Shown here: positions 16,230 to 24,622 of the stretch, piece after piece
Position numbering within the stretch: the first letter of the stretch is position 1
Layout: each line of letters starts with the position of its first letter
Assembly (NCBI GenBank): GCA_910587795.1
Contig: CAJUNH010000001.1
Span: forward strand, 255,735-319,734
Length of the DNA stretch: 64,000 nt
Source: an uncultured Christensenellaceae bacterium
Lineage (GTDB): Bacteria; Bacillota; Clostridia; Christensenellales; CAG-314
Direction of reading: 5' to 3'
Made by a program: the position numbers and the translations under genes
The notes under the pieces: generated by a model
What the model saw: the letters and a program-made list of their open reading frames with translations, nothing else
Database searches by the model: none
What the model was told of the DNA's origin: nothing

Positions 16230-17395
16230 TATTTATCTCCTTTGCGGTCGCGCCTTAAAAACGCAAGTACACCGCCTTTACTTTTATTGTTTTTAACAGC
16301 CTCGAATATCAAGCCGTAACACGATGTGTACTCGTTTCGTCTTGTTTGAACGTTGAAACTTTCGTACATACGCACTTTTTTGCCGAGATTCGCAGCCAAA
16401 CAATCCAAACCTCCGCGTAAATGCGCCAAACCTCCGCCCGTCAATACAATGGGAGTATCTTGCGGAATGTCCTTATCGTAAAAACGGAAACTCTTGATAA
16501 TATACTCCGCAATCTGCGCAATGCGCGCCCTGACAACTTCGTTGGCTTGAAACGCGTCAATCATTTTGCCGTTAAGAGAATATGCATCACCCGATTGAAC
16601 TTCTAAATTAAGATTGATCTTTTCCAATGCGGACATAGCAAAGTTAAAATCGCACCCTAACACTTGACATAAGTCGCTTGCAAAATACCCGCTTCCCAAA
16701 GCAAAAGTACGTTCAAACAGCAATCCGTTACCGCCGCAAAGCATTACGTTAGTTGTAATATGACCGATATCCACAACGAGCACCGTATGGTTTTCGCCGA
16801 ACATTGCCTGATTTATGTAATTAGCCTGCGCCTCGCAAGTATTGATAAAGCAGTATTTATTTATGCCGATTTTACGCAATGCTTGAACAACGGAATCGCG
16901 AAAATAGTTCTTCATATAAGAAAAAGAAACTACTCCCATTAATCTATCGGCAATCATGCCGACAGGATTAGGCAGTTTAAGCACCCCGTTCAAAATAAAA
17001 CAAACAGGCTTTCCGCCTAGCGGAGAATAACCGCTTTCGCACTTATAAATATCCGCCTTGTCGATTACGTCTTGAATATCAACTTCGTCAATCTTCTTTT
17101 TGGAATGGAATGCCACGGTAGCTTCACTGGTAACTTCCGCGCAAAACACACCCGGTACGCCGACAAAAACCTCTTTTATTTTAGTTTTCATTTTGGCTTC
17201 TACCTGACCTATCGCTTGCGATATTCCGTCCGGGATAGAATTAGGTTCGTACCAAACGTCGCTGTCAAAGCCGTTGTAAGCAACCTGCCCGACGGCGCGT
17301 ATACTAAATTCGCCTTTGTCCGACACTTTGCTTGCCGCCATACAAGTGATTTTGCTAGATCCAAAATCCAATATAGTTACAAAATCGTTTTTCAT
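16229..17395 (-). CDS. ftsA: Cell division protein FtsA
   Basis: 388 residues. FtsA is an actin-like ATPase that tethers FtsZ to the membrane. Features seen are the phosphate-1 region TILDFGSSKITCMAA, the ATP-site loops VVDIGHITTNVMLCGG and PIVLTGGGLAHLRGG, and the 1C-type subdomain near residues 85-165. The C-terminal amphipathic tail GVLAFLRRDRKGDK is the likely membrane anchor. It lies between ftsQ and ftsZ, the standard order. Confidence 0.94.
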   Translation of the reverse strand: MKNDFVTILDFGSSKITCMAASKVSDKGEFSIRAVGQVAYNGFDSDVWYEPNSIPDGISQAIGQVEAKMKTKIKEVFVGVPGVFCAEVTSEATVAFHSKKKIDEVDIQDVIDKADIYKCESGYSPLGGKPVCFILNGVLKLPNPVGMIADRLMGVVSFSYMKNYFRDSVVQALRKIGINKYCFINTCEAQANYINQAMFGENHTVLVVDIGHITTNVMLCGGNGLLFERTFALGSGYFASDLCQVLGCDFNFAMSALEKINLNLEVQSGDAYSLNGKMIDAFQANEVVRARIAQIAEYIIKSFRFYDKDIPQDTPIVLTGGGLAHLRGGLDCLAANLGKKVRMYESFNVQTRRNEYTSCYGLIFEAVKNNKSKGGVLAFLRRDRKGDK

Positions 17396-17406
17396 ACGTT
17401 CCTCTT

Positions 17407-18201
17407 TTATTTATCGGGATTAGGCGTTGTAATAGTTCCGTTAGATTTAACGGTAATAACTACACCCGCTTGCTGTAAATTTTTAGATTCGTTGTAGTAA
17501 ACGCTGTAAGCGTGCTGCAAACGCGAAGTCAAATCAAAAGAAGGTTCTTCCACTTTGATTTTAGCACCGGATGGCATATTTATAACCAAGTTATTGTTTG
17601 TATCAAATTCAAAAACATCGTTACTGCCAAGAACCACCGTCACATCGTCATAGTTTATATAGCAAGTAAATCCCGCATTGATTGCTTCCAAAATTACCGC
17701 CAAACGTGCGTTTCCCGTTTCGTCCAAAAGTTTTAGCTTCTCGCCCGGTTTGCACACCGAACTGTCGCGATGTTCAAAGCCTGACGATATATCCACATAG
17801 TCCGTTTCGGCAGGAGCATTCATTACGTAGCCGTATGTATCCAAATAGACTATATTGCCGCCTATATCTATTTTAGCGGCAACAGTACGCTTTACAAAAT
17901 GTACGTCGACTATATTAGGGAAGTTTTTAACTATTTCAAAAGCGTGCCAATCGGTAAAACGTTTATTTAAATCCGTCATCAGCTTTTCCTTAGACATAAA
18001 AAACATACTTTTACCGCGACACAACTCCAAAATCTCATCCGCAGTCGGTTTTTCCCCCGAGGGAATTACTTCTTCACCGCTGATAAAATTATGATATCTG
18101 GGCTGCACAACCTTTACGGAAAAGACTGTCGCCAAAATAACGACGACAGTTATAAGCACAACAACTACGGATATTAAAATAATTAGTTTTTTACTTTTCA
18201 C
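17407..18201 (-). CDS. ftsQ: Cell division protein FtsQ/DivIB
   Basis: 264 residues, bitopic. A short basic N-terminus (MKSKK) precedes one transmembrane helix (residues 5-29). An extracellular POTRA domain follows (about 32-105, with PTADEILELCRGKSMFF), then the beta domain. FtsQ/DivIB joins FtsL and FtsB in the divisome and helps activate septal wall synthesis. It fits the family by layout and by position directly upstream of ftsA. Confidence 0.9.
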   Translation of the reverse strand: MKSKKLIILISVVVVLITVVVILATVFSVKVVQPRYHNFISGEEVIPSGEKPTADEILELCRGKSMFFMSKEKLMTDLNKRFTDWHAFEIVKNFPNIVDVHFVKRTVAAKIDIGGNIVYLDTYGYVMNAPAETDYVDISSGFEHRDSSVCKPGEKLKLLDETGNARLAVILEAINAGFTCYINYDDVTVVLGSNDVFEFDTNNNLVINMPSGAKIKVEEPSFDLTSRLQHAYSVYYNESKNLQQAGVVITVKSNGTITTPNPDK

Positions 18202-18370
18202 ACGTACCTCGAAAGACTTATGCTCTAACTGTTTAAACGCATTGATTATAGCGTCCTAAATATTATACATCCAACCAAATGTATAAGTCAAATACTTTAA
18301 AAAACATTACGCAACATTTTATTATATGAAATTTAAATAATAGATTAAAATAGCTATAGTAAACGACAAA

Positions 18371-18423
18371 TGCCGATGTTGCTTTAATAACCTTTAAACA
18401 GACGGTATACAGCAACCTCGGCA
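18371..18423. terminator. Hairpin between murA and ftsQ
   Basis: 13-base arms (TGCCGATGTTGCT and AGCAACCTCGGCA, one mismatch) around a 27-base loop. The T run on the minus strand is weak. It may be a partial terminator or an RNA-processing site inside the dcw cluster. Confidence 0.5.
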
Positions 18424-18449
18424 TAATACAGAGCAAAGCAAAACGTTTC

Positions 18450-19691
18450 TTACTGCTTATGTATTTTAGCGCCCAACGCGTTTAAACAAATATCTAAATC
18501 CATATAACCGCGGCAAATATTTTCCGCTCCGTGCACTACGGTTTGCCCATCGGCATTTAACCCCGCAACCGCAAGCGCGGCGCCGCCCCTTAAATCGCGC
18601 GCTACAACGTTTGAAGCAGTAAGCTTACTGCCCGTAACAGCTGCGCTATTCCCCTTAACCGTTATATTTCCGCCCAGCTTTACAAGTTCGCTCGCAATGT
18701 GTTCCAAACGGTTTTCAAATAAATTTTCCTGCACAATCGTTTGTCCGCCGTTACTAAACGACGCCATAGCAAGAAGCAGCGACTGCATATCGGTAGGAAA
18801 AAACGGATACGGCGCCGTACATATCCGTCCGTAGCCCGAAGGCTGACTGTCGCACGTTATCGTTATTGCATCGGCGTATTGCACAACATTAAAATGCGGG
18901 CGCAAGACGTTTATAAAAGCATGAAGATGGTTTGTGTTGCAATTTGTTACCGTTATTTGCCCGCCTGCGGCAACAACGGCCGATAAATATGTTGCGGCAA
19001 CAATTCGGTCGGGAATAATATCAAATTCTACGCCGTGTAATTTTTTTACGCCCGTCACCGATACGTCTGGAGTACCTATGCCTTCTATTTTAGCGCCCAT
19101 TTTTACAAGCATTCGTTCGAGAGCTTCTATTTCAGGCTCTGTTGCGCAGTTAGATAAAACCGTTGTACCTTTTACAAGGACGGCGGCGCATAGCAAGTTT
19201 TCCGTAGCACCTACGCTTGCAAACCGCATTTCGTATTCGGCAGAGTGCAAAGCACCTTTGCAATGAAGAGCGTTATCGTAACAAGAAATTTCCGCGCCCA
19301 TACTTTCCAGCCCTTTAAGGTGAATATCCATAGGTCTTGCCCCTATTGCACAGCCTCCGGGCAAAGGCAAATTTACCGAACCGTACGCGGCAAGCGTTCC
19401 GCCTAAAATCAAAGCAGAACCTCGCAGTAACCGCGCCAAATACTGCGGAGCCGTTGTAGTAGATAACGTTCCGCTTACCGTTACGGTATCGCCCTGCCAA
19501 AACACGCTTTTTCCCATTGCTTTAAGCAACTCCAGCATATTAAAAACGTCCACTATCGCAGGGCAATTATGTAGAACTATTTGTTCGTCCGTTAAAACGC
19601 TTGCCCCCAGTAACGGCAAAGCACAATTTTTAGCTCCGCAGACTGCAATTTCTCCGTTAAGACGGTGACCGCCCTCGATTATGTAATCCAT
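18450..19691 (-). CDS. murA: UDP-N-acetylglucosamine 1-carboxyvinyltransferase
   Basis: 413 residues. MurA adds enolpyruvate from phosphoenolpyruvate to UDP-GlcNAc, the first committed step of peptidoglycan synthesis. The fosfomycin-target cysteine is present in PGGCAIGARPMD. Other landmarks are GAKNCALPLLGA at the N-terminus and the FPTDMQSLLLAM and ENRLEHIASELVKLGG segments. It overlaps the ftsW end by 13 bases. In many Clostridia this slot of the dcw cluster holds murG or murB; here it is murA. Confidence 0.96.
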   Translation of the reverse strand: MDYIIEGGHRLNGEIAVCGAKNCALPLLGASVLTDEQIVLHNCPAIVDVFNMLELLKAMGKSVFWQGDTVTVSGTLSTTTAPQYLARLLRGSALILGGTLAAYGSVNLPLPGGCAIGARPMDIHLKGLESMGAEISCYDNALHCKGALHSAEYEMRFASVGATENLLCAAVLVKGTTVLSNCATEPEIEALERMLVKMGAKIEGIGTPDVSVTGVKKLHGVEFDIIPDRIVAATYLSAVVAAGGQITVTNCNTNHLHAFINVLRPHFNVVQYADAITITCDSQPSGYGRICTAPYPFFPTDMQSLLLAMASFSNGGQTIVQENLFENRLEHIASELVKLGGNITVKGNSAAVTGSKLTASNVVARDLRGGAALAVAGLNADGQTVVHGAENICRGYMDLDICLNALGAKIHKQ

Positions 19692-20794
19692 AACGAATCT
19701 CCCAAATCGTCCGCCCTTACCTTTGCGGACAAATTAAGCAATATTCCCATTGCCGACATAAATACTACAAGCGACGTACCGCCGTAACTTATAAAAGGCA
19801 ACGGTAAACCCGTAGGAGGTATACTGCCCGTAACAACGGCAAAGTTAAGCAGCGTTTGTATTGCCACAACTGCCGATATTCCTCCCGCTAGAAAGCAGCT
19901 GAATTTATCGCGGCTGTTTACGGCAATACGTACTCCGCGGACAATAACGGTTAAATACAGCGCAAAAACGCAGAGACAGCCGAACAGACCTATTTCTTCG
20001 CCTATGACCGCAAACACAAAATCACTTTCGGCAAACGGCAAAAATCGATATTTTTGACGGCTGTTAAATAATCCAACGCCAAACCAACCGCCGCTGCCCA
20101 AAGCATACAATGACTGAATAAGCTGATACCCTTCGTCCTTAGGCGAAGCCCATGGGTCTATAAACGCAAACAGTCTTTGCAAGCGGTACGGCTCTATCAC
20201 AATCAGTAACGGTACGGCTATGATTAAAGGAATAATCATAAGCATAAAATGTTTCCATTTCATACCGCCCAGATAAAGCATTACCAGCATTAATAACGCC
20301 ATACACATTGTAATAGACATATTAGGCTCGGCAATTATTAATCCGCAAAACACAACCCCAACGGCAATAGGCGGAAGGCAATTGCGCAGCTTACCTATAT
20401 CGACGCGCGACATATACACCGCGCAAAACAGTACAAAAGCAAATTTGGCTATTTCCGAAGGCTGCATAGAAAATCCGCCTATTCCTATCCAACGTCTGGC
20501 ACCGTAATTTTTAATACCTATCCCCGGTACAAATACCAAACACAGCAAAACAGCCGACACAACTACGCCTGCAATCCATAAATTTTTGATAAAATCCAAC
20601 TTAACAAGAGACAACACAATCATTGCCGCAGCACCCGCTAAAGCGCCGATAAGCTGTTTGGTCAAAAAGAAATACTTATTTCCGTACGATATTTGCGCAG
20701 AATAATAGCTTGCGCTGTATACGAATACAAGACCCAACGTCACCAACATTAAAACAGCCGCCAATAATATGTAATCCAACTTTTTTTTAGCCAC
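19679..20794 (-). CDS. ftsW: SEDS peptidoglycan polymerase FtsW
   Basis: 371 residues with about ten hydrophobic helices. SEDS proteins polymerise lipid II into glycan strands together with a class B PBP, here probably the FtsI at 24623. Recognisable motifs are the early FVYSAS, the GIGGFSMQPSEIAKFAFVLF region, and PTGLPLPFISYGGTSLVVFMSAMG near the C-terminus. It overlaps murD by 8 bases and murA by 13, so all three are tightly coupled. FtsW rather than RodA or SpoVE is chosen from its dcw location. Confidence 0.94.
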   Translation of the reverse strand: MAKKKLDYILLAAVLMLVTLGLVFVYSASYYSAQISYGNKYFFLTKQLIGALAGAAAMIVLSLVKLDFIKNLWIAGVVVSAVLLCLVFVPGIGIKNYGARRWIGIGGFSMQPSEIAKFAFVLFCAVYMSRVDIGKLRNCLPPIAVGVVFCGLIIAEPNMSITMCMALLMLVMLYLGGMKWKHFMLMIIPLIIAVPLLIVIEPYRLQRLFAFIDPWASPKDEGYQLIQSLYALGSGGWFGVGLFNSRQKYRFLPFAESDFVFAVIGEEIGLFGCLCVFALYLTVIVRGVRIAVNSRDKFSCFLAGGISAVVAIQTLLNFAVVTGSIPPTGLPLPFISYGGTSLVVFMSAMGILLNLSAKVRADDLGDSLWIT

Positions 20795-22070
20795 GGATCA
20801 ACCTCTCTACTACTTTACAAAAATAGTCGCCGCGCTCCGCGTAGCCGCTGAATTTATCAAAACTTGAGCACGCATTAGACATAAGCACAATTCCGCCGCC
20901 GTGTTTTTGCACAGATTTAAAACAAAACTCCGTTGCAAGAGAAATATCTTCAAAACACTCTACCGTTACGCCGTATTTTGCTCCGCATTCGGCAATTTCC
21001 TTTGCAGTATCTCCGCTTGCCGCAACCGTAATTACGTTGCTGCGTAAATTTGAAAATATGCCGTCAAAGCTTTCGCCTTTGCTATATCCGCCTAGAATTA
21101 AAGCCAAAGGTTCGCAATAATTATCCAAAGCGTTAACGGTAGCATGCACGTTAGTTGCTTTGCTGTCGTCCACAAATGATACGCCTCCAATACTGCCGAC
21201 GAACTGCATTCTGTGAGGAAGCAATTTGTACGTATTTAACGCTTCTACGGCAATATCGGCTTTTACGCCTGCAAGCACGCAGGCAAGTACGGCGGCAAGC
21301 GCGTTATAACGGTTATGCTTTACGTAACCGTCTATGCAACCCGACGGAATACAAAAACTTTTTCCGTCCAATACAAAACTAATCTTTCCGTTTTCTATTC
21401 GGCAATTAGCGTCTGTTTTTTCCAAAGAGTAGTACAACGGCGTACATTGACAAAATTTAGACAATTCCGCTACGTTACAGTCGTCCGCATTAAAAATTGC
21501 GTATCCGTTACGTTGGTGGATAAAATTATTTATTTTTGCTTTAACGTAGTTTTCATAATTTCCGTGATAATCTAAATGATCGCATGCAATGTTCGTAAAA
21601 ACACTTATGTACGGCGCAAAGTTTTTTGCGTTATCCAACTGAAAGCTCGAACTTTCCAAAACGATAATTTCGTCTTTATCCACATCCAATACTTCGGCGG
21701 ACAACGGCACACCGCCGTTTCCTAACAATCTGATTGACTTATCCGCATATTTAAGTATATGCCCGATCATCTCGCAAGTTGTCGTTTTGCCGTTAGTGCC
21801 CGTAACAGAAATGACAGTGCCTTTACACAAAGGGAAACAATACTCCAATTCGCTTATAATCTTACACCCGGCATTTTTTGCTTCGGTTATCCCTTTTGCC
21901 GTCGGCAATACTCCCGGACTGAGCAAAACGACCGAATTTTCCGTAAAACCGTTTTCTTCGCTAAATCCCGTTTTATCATCGTACAATACAGCTTTTATAT
22001 TCTGCTTTTCCAACATTTTGTAAAGACTTTTCCCTGTTTTACCTTTTCCGTATATTATTATGTCTGTCAT
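20787..22070 (-). CDS. murD: UDP-N-acetylmuramoylalanine--D-glutamate ligase
   Basis: 427 residues. MurD adds D-Glu to UDP-MurNAc-L-Ala. The ATP-binding loop is VTGTNGKTTTCEMIGHILK, followed by NIACDHLDYHGNYENYVKAK and the DDSKATNVHATVNAL segment typical of Mur ligases. I place the start at 22070, directly after the mraY stop; GGAGA lies inside the end of mraY. A longer frame to 22097 would overlap mraY more and lacks homology. Confidence 0.95.
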   Translation of the reverse strand: MTDIIIYGKGKTGKSLYKMLEKQNIKAVLYDDKTGFSEENGFTENSVVLLSPGVLPTAKGITEAKNAGCKIISELEYCFPLCKGTVISVTGTNGKTTTCEMIGHILKYADKSIRLLGNGGVPLSAEVLDVDKDEIIVLESSSFQLDNAKNFAPYISVFTNIACDHLDYHGNYENYVKAKINNFIHQRNGYAIFNADDCNVAELSKFCQCTPLYYSLEKTDANCRIENGKISFVLDGKSFCIPSGCIDGYVKHNRYNALAAVLACVLAGVKADIAVEALNTYKLLPHRMQFVGSIGGVSFVDDSKATNVHATVNALDNYCEPLALILGGYSKGESFDGIFSNLRSNVITVAASGDTAKEIAECGAKYGVTVECFEDISLATEFCFKSVQKHGGGIVLMSNACSSFDKFSGYAERGDYFCKVVERLIRG

Positions 22071-22071
22071 A

Positions 22072-23067
22072 CTATTCTCCAAAACACAGCAAGACAAAAG
22101 TAATGCATATCGTTACAGCGCAGTAAATTATGCAAATGCGCGTTTCGCTATACCCCCGCTTTTGCAAATGATGATGATACGGCGCCATAAGAAAAATACG
22201 CTTGCCCTTTGTAATTTTAAAATAAACAACCTGCATTATTACCGACACGCAGGACACCGCAAACATAAGACCCAAGACGGGAATAAACAAACTCATACGG
22301 GTAAAAATCGCGCTGCAGGCCACCAATGCGCCCAGAGCAAGCGAACCGGTGTCTCCCATAAATACTTTAGCATTGTTTGCATTAAATAACAAAAACGCCG
22401 CAAGCGCCCCGCAAGTTACGTAGCATATTGTAATTATGTCTTTTGTTTGCGCATATGCGTATGTGTCGCCGACGCTTTCCAACAGAACCAATTCTCGGTT
22501 TAACAAGGCAATCATTCCTGCCATAAAACATATAGTCGTACTGCTTGCCAACCCGTCCAAACCGTCTGTTAAATTTACGCCGTTGGTGCATGCCAAATAA
22601 ATAAAAATCACCAATGGAACGATGCCGAAACCTATGCGAACCTGAATATCGCTAAACGGTATGCGAAGTTTATCACCTATTGCAACGTCACCGTAAACGT
22701 ATAAAGAAACAAACACGGCAATAGCAAGCTGAATAAGAATTTTTTGATATGCGCGCAATCCTTGGTTGTGTTTAAAGCGTATCTTGATAAAATCATCTAA
22801 AAACCCCACCACTCCGTATGCAAAAAATACTGCAATCACCACCAACGTAGGTCTGTTGGATAAATCGCAAAAGATACACGACGAAGCGATTATTGCGATT
22901 ATAAACGCTATTCCGCCCATTGTGGGCGTACCTTGCTTTGCGCTGTGTTCTGTTACGTACTGCAATATTTCCTGTCCCGCCTTGGCTTTGCGTAATACGG
23001 GCAGCAGCGCCGCGCACAAAATTATGCTAAAACCAAACGCAGCCAAAAATGCCAACGGTTTATTCAT
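22072..23067 (-). CDS. mraY: Phospho-N-acetylmuramoyl-pentapeptide transferase
   Basis: 331 residues with about ten transmembrane helices. MraY moves phospho-MurNAc-pentapeptide onto undecaprenyl phosphate to form lipid I. Motifs seen are QGTPTMGGIAFI, the GFLDDFIKI acidic loop, NGVNLTDGLDGLASS and GDTGSLALGA, with the C-terminal MAPYHHHLQKRGYSE. These include the catalytic Asp and His residues. It lies between murE and murD; murF, its usual neighbour, is absent here. Confidence 0.97.
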   Translation of the reverse strand: MNKPLAFLAAFGFSIILCAALLPVLRKAKAGQEILQYVTEHSAKQGTPTMGGIAFIIAIIASSCIFCDLSNRPTLVVIAVFFAYGVVGFLDDFIKIRFKHNQGLRAYQKILIQLAIAVFVSLYVYGDVAIGDKLRIPFSDIQVRIGFGIVPLVIFIYLACTNGVNLTDGLDGLASSTTICFMAGMIALLNRELVLLESVGDTYAYAQTKDIITICYVTCGALAAFLLFNANNAKVFMGDTGSLALGALVACSAIFTRMSLFIPVLGLMFAVSCVSVIMQVVYFKITKGKRIFLMAPYHHHLQKRGYSETRICIIYCAVTICITFVLLCFGE

Positions 23068-23096
23068 AACTCTCCTAATAAATTTATATGTACCCT

Positions 23097-24521
23097 TTAA
23101 ACTTTTAATAAATTACGCACCACGTCGATATCGCTATACGGAAATTTTCTACCCTTTATGTCCTGATATTCTTCCGCACCTTTACCTAGTATTGCTACGG
23201 TATCATCTTTTTTTGCAGCGGATAAAGCAAACTCCGTAGCTTGACTGCGGTTAAGTATTACTTTGTAACTACATGTAAGACATTCGCATATATCTCTTGC
23301 AATCAATCTGGGATCTTCAAAACGGGGATTATCGTTTGTTAATACGGCAAAGTCGGCATATGCAGAAACCTTTTCCGCAACCCGCGGACGCTTAAATTTA
23401 TCTCTGTTTCCGCCGCAGCCGAAAACTACGATAAGCTTGCCCTTAGTTGTAGCACGCAAATATTTTAGGATATTTTCCATTCCGTCGGGCGTATGCGCAA
23501 AATCCACAACTATCCTTGCGCCGTCGTTACGGATAATCGTTTCGTTACGTCCGCTTACACCTATAATTTCGCATACGGCATTAATAGCGGTATCTATGTC
23601 TATACCCAAAACTGCCGAAGCGGTAATTGCGGACAAAGTATTATATACGCTGAACATACCCGCCAGATGAGTATTAACCGTAGCGTTTTGACCGAATGCG
23701 TTTATATCGTATCGTGTTAAATCCTGCGTAATATCTATATTGCTTGCCACAACGTCGGCAGGACCTACCGCAGAATAAGTTGCCGCAGGAATACTGCCAA
23801 CAAGCTCGCGTCCCAAATCGTCATCGATATTCGTTACTATATTTTTGACATTTTTTTTGTTAAAATAACTTTTTTTAACCGATCGGTAATTTTCCATAGT
23901 ATGAAAAAAATCCAAATGGTCTTGCGAAAAATTGGTAAAAATAGCCAAATCGCTTACAATGCCGTACATCTTATGCAATGCAATAGCATGTGCGGACACT
24001 TCCATAACCACAACTTGCACTTTATTTAAATACATCTGTTTAAACCAGTAATGTAAATCTATGGGATCGGGAGTCGTAAGGTTGTTAGCGTGCTTCTGTC
24101 CGTTAAAATAAATTCCGTTTGTGCCTATCACCGCAGTATTATATCCTGCCTTATTTAATATCGCTTCCAAAATGTAAGACGTCGACGTTTTTCCGTTTGT
24201 ACCGACAACGGTTATTACTTTAAGCTTATCTACGCAGCTGTCGTAAAAATTTTTTGCTATAACGCTCATTGCCGAACGGGTATCGTCAACTACAATTTGT
24301 AAAGCCTGCGTTTCAAGCTTATGCTGACACACTATTGCAACAGCTCCGTCGCCTATGGCTTTACGGAAAAACTCGTGCCCGTCATAGCTTGAACCTTTTA
24401 AACAGAAGAACAGACAGCCTTGCCGTACCGTAGACGTATCACAGCTAAGCGACGTAATCTGCGGATTACCCGCGCCGTAAATTTGATAGCTTAATCCGTT
24501 TAACAGTTGAGCAAGGTACAT
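23097..24521 (-). CDS. murE: UDP-MurNAc-L-Ala-D-Glu:meso-diaminopimelate ligase
   Basis: 474 residues. MurE adds the third residue of the stem peptide. The ATP loop is VVGTNGKTSTSYILEAIL. The specificity motif is NDNPRFEDP, where DNPR marks meso-diaminopimelate as substrate, followed by GKGAEEYQ. The organism therefore probably has a meso-DAP cell wall, as many Clostridia do. GGAG lies 9 bases before the ATG; directly upstream of it is a perfect 36-base palindrome that may attenuate transcription from ftsI. Confidence 0.95.
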   Translation of the reverse strand: MYLAQLLNGLSYQIYGAGNPQITSLSCDTSTVRQGCLFFCLKGSSYDGHEFFRKAIGDGAVAIVCQHKLETQALQIVVDDTRSAMSVIAKNFYDSCVDKLKVITVVGTNGKTSTSYILEAILNKAGYNTAVIGTNGIYFNGQKHANNLTTPDPIDLHYWFKQMYLNKVQVVVMEVSAHAIALHKMYGIVSDLAIFTNFSQDHLDFFHTMENYRSVKKSYFNKKNVKNIVTNIDDDLGRELVGSIPAATYSAVGPADVVASNIDITQDLTRYDINAFGQNATVNTHLAGMFSVYNTLSAITASAVLGIDIDTAINAVCEIIGVSGRNETIIRNDGARIVVDFAHTPDGMENILKYLRATTKGKLIVVFGCGGNRDKFKRPRVAEKVSAYADFAVLTNDNPRFEDPRLIARDICECLTCSYKVILNRSQATEFALSAAKKDDTVAILGKGAEEYQDIKGRKFPYSDIDVVRNLLKV

Positions 24522-24541
24522 AAGTTATTTCTCCAAATAAA

Positions 24542-24577
24542 AATAATCTATACGGCAGCGCTGCCGTATAGATTATT
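24542..24577 (-). terminator. Perfect 36-base palindrome between ftsI and murE
   Basis: 18-base arms ending at a GCAGC|GCTGC centre with no spare loop. On the minus strand it is followed by TTTTATTT and then the murE ribosome binding site. It looks like an internal terminator or attenuator within the dcw cluster. Confidence 0.75.
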
Positions 24578-24622
24578 GTATTTATGCTTGTCTTATTTTA
24601 TGAGCCTATTAATTTAGAATTA

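Noticed and set aside
15484..16296. Plus-strand open frames opposite ftsZ
   Set aside because: Antisense to a highly conserved gene; no ribosome binding site and no domains.
24542..24577. dif or attachment site at the 36-base palindrome
   Set aside because: dif sites are imperfect 28-base elements with an asymmetric centre; this one is fully symmetric and followed by a T run, more like a terminator.
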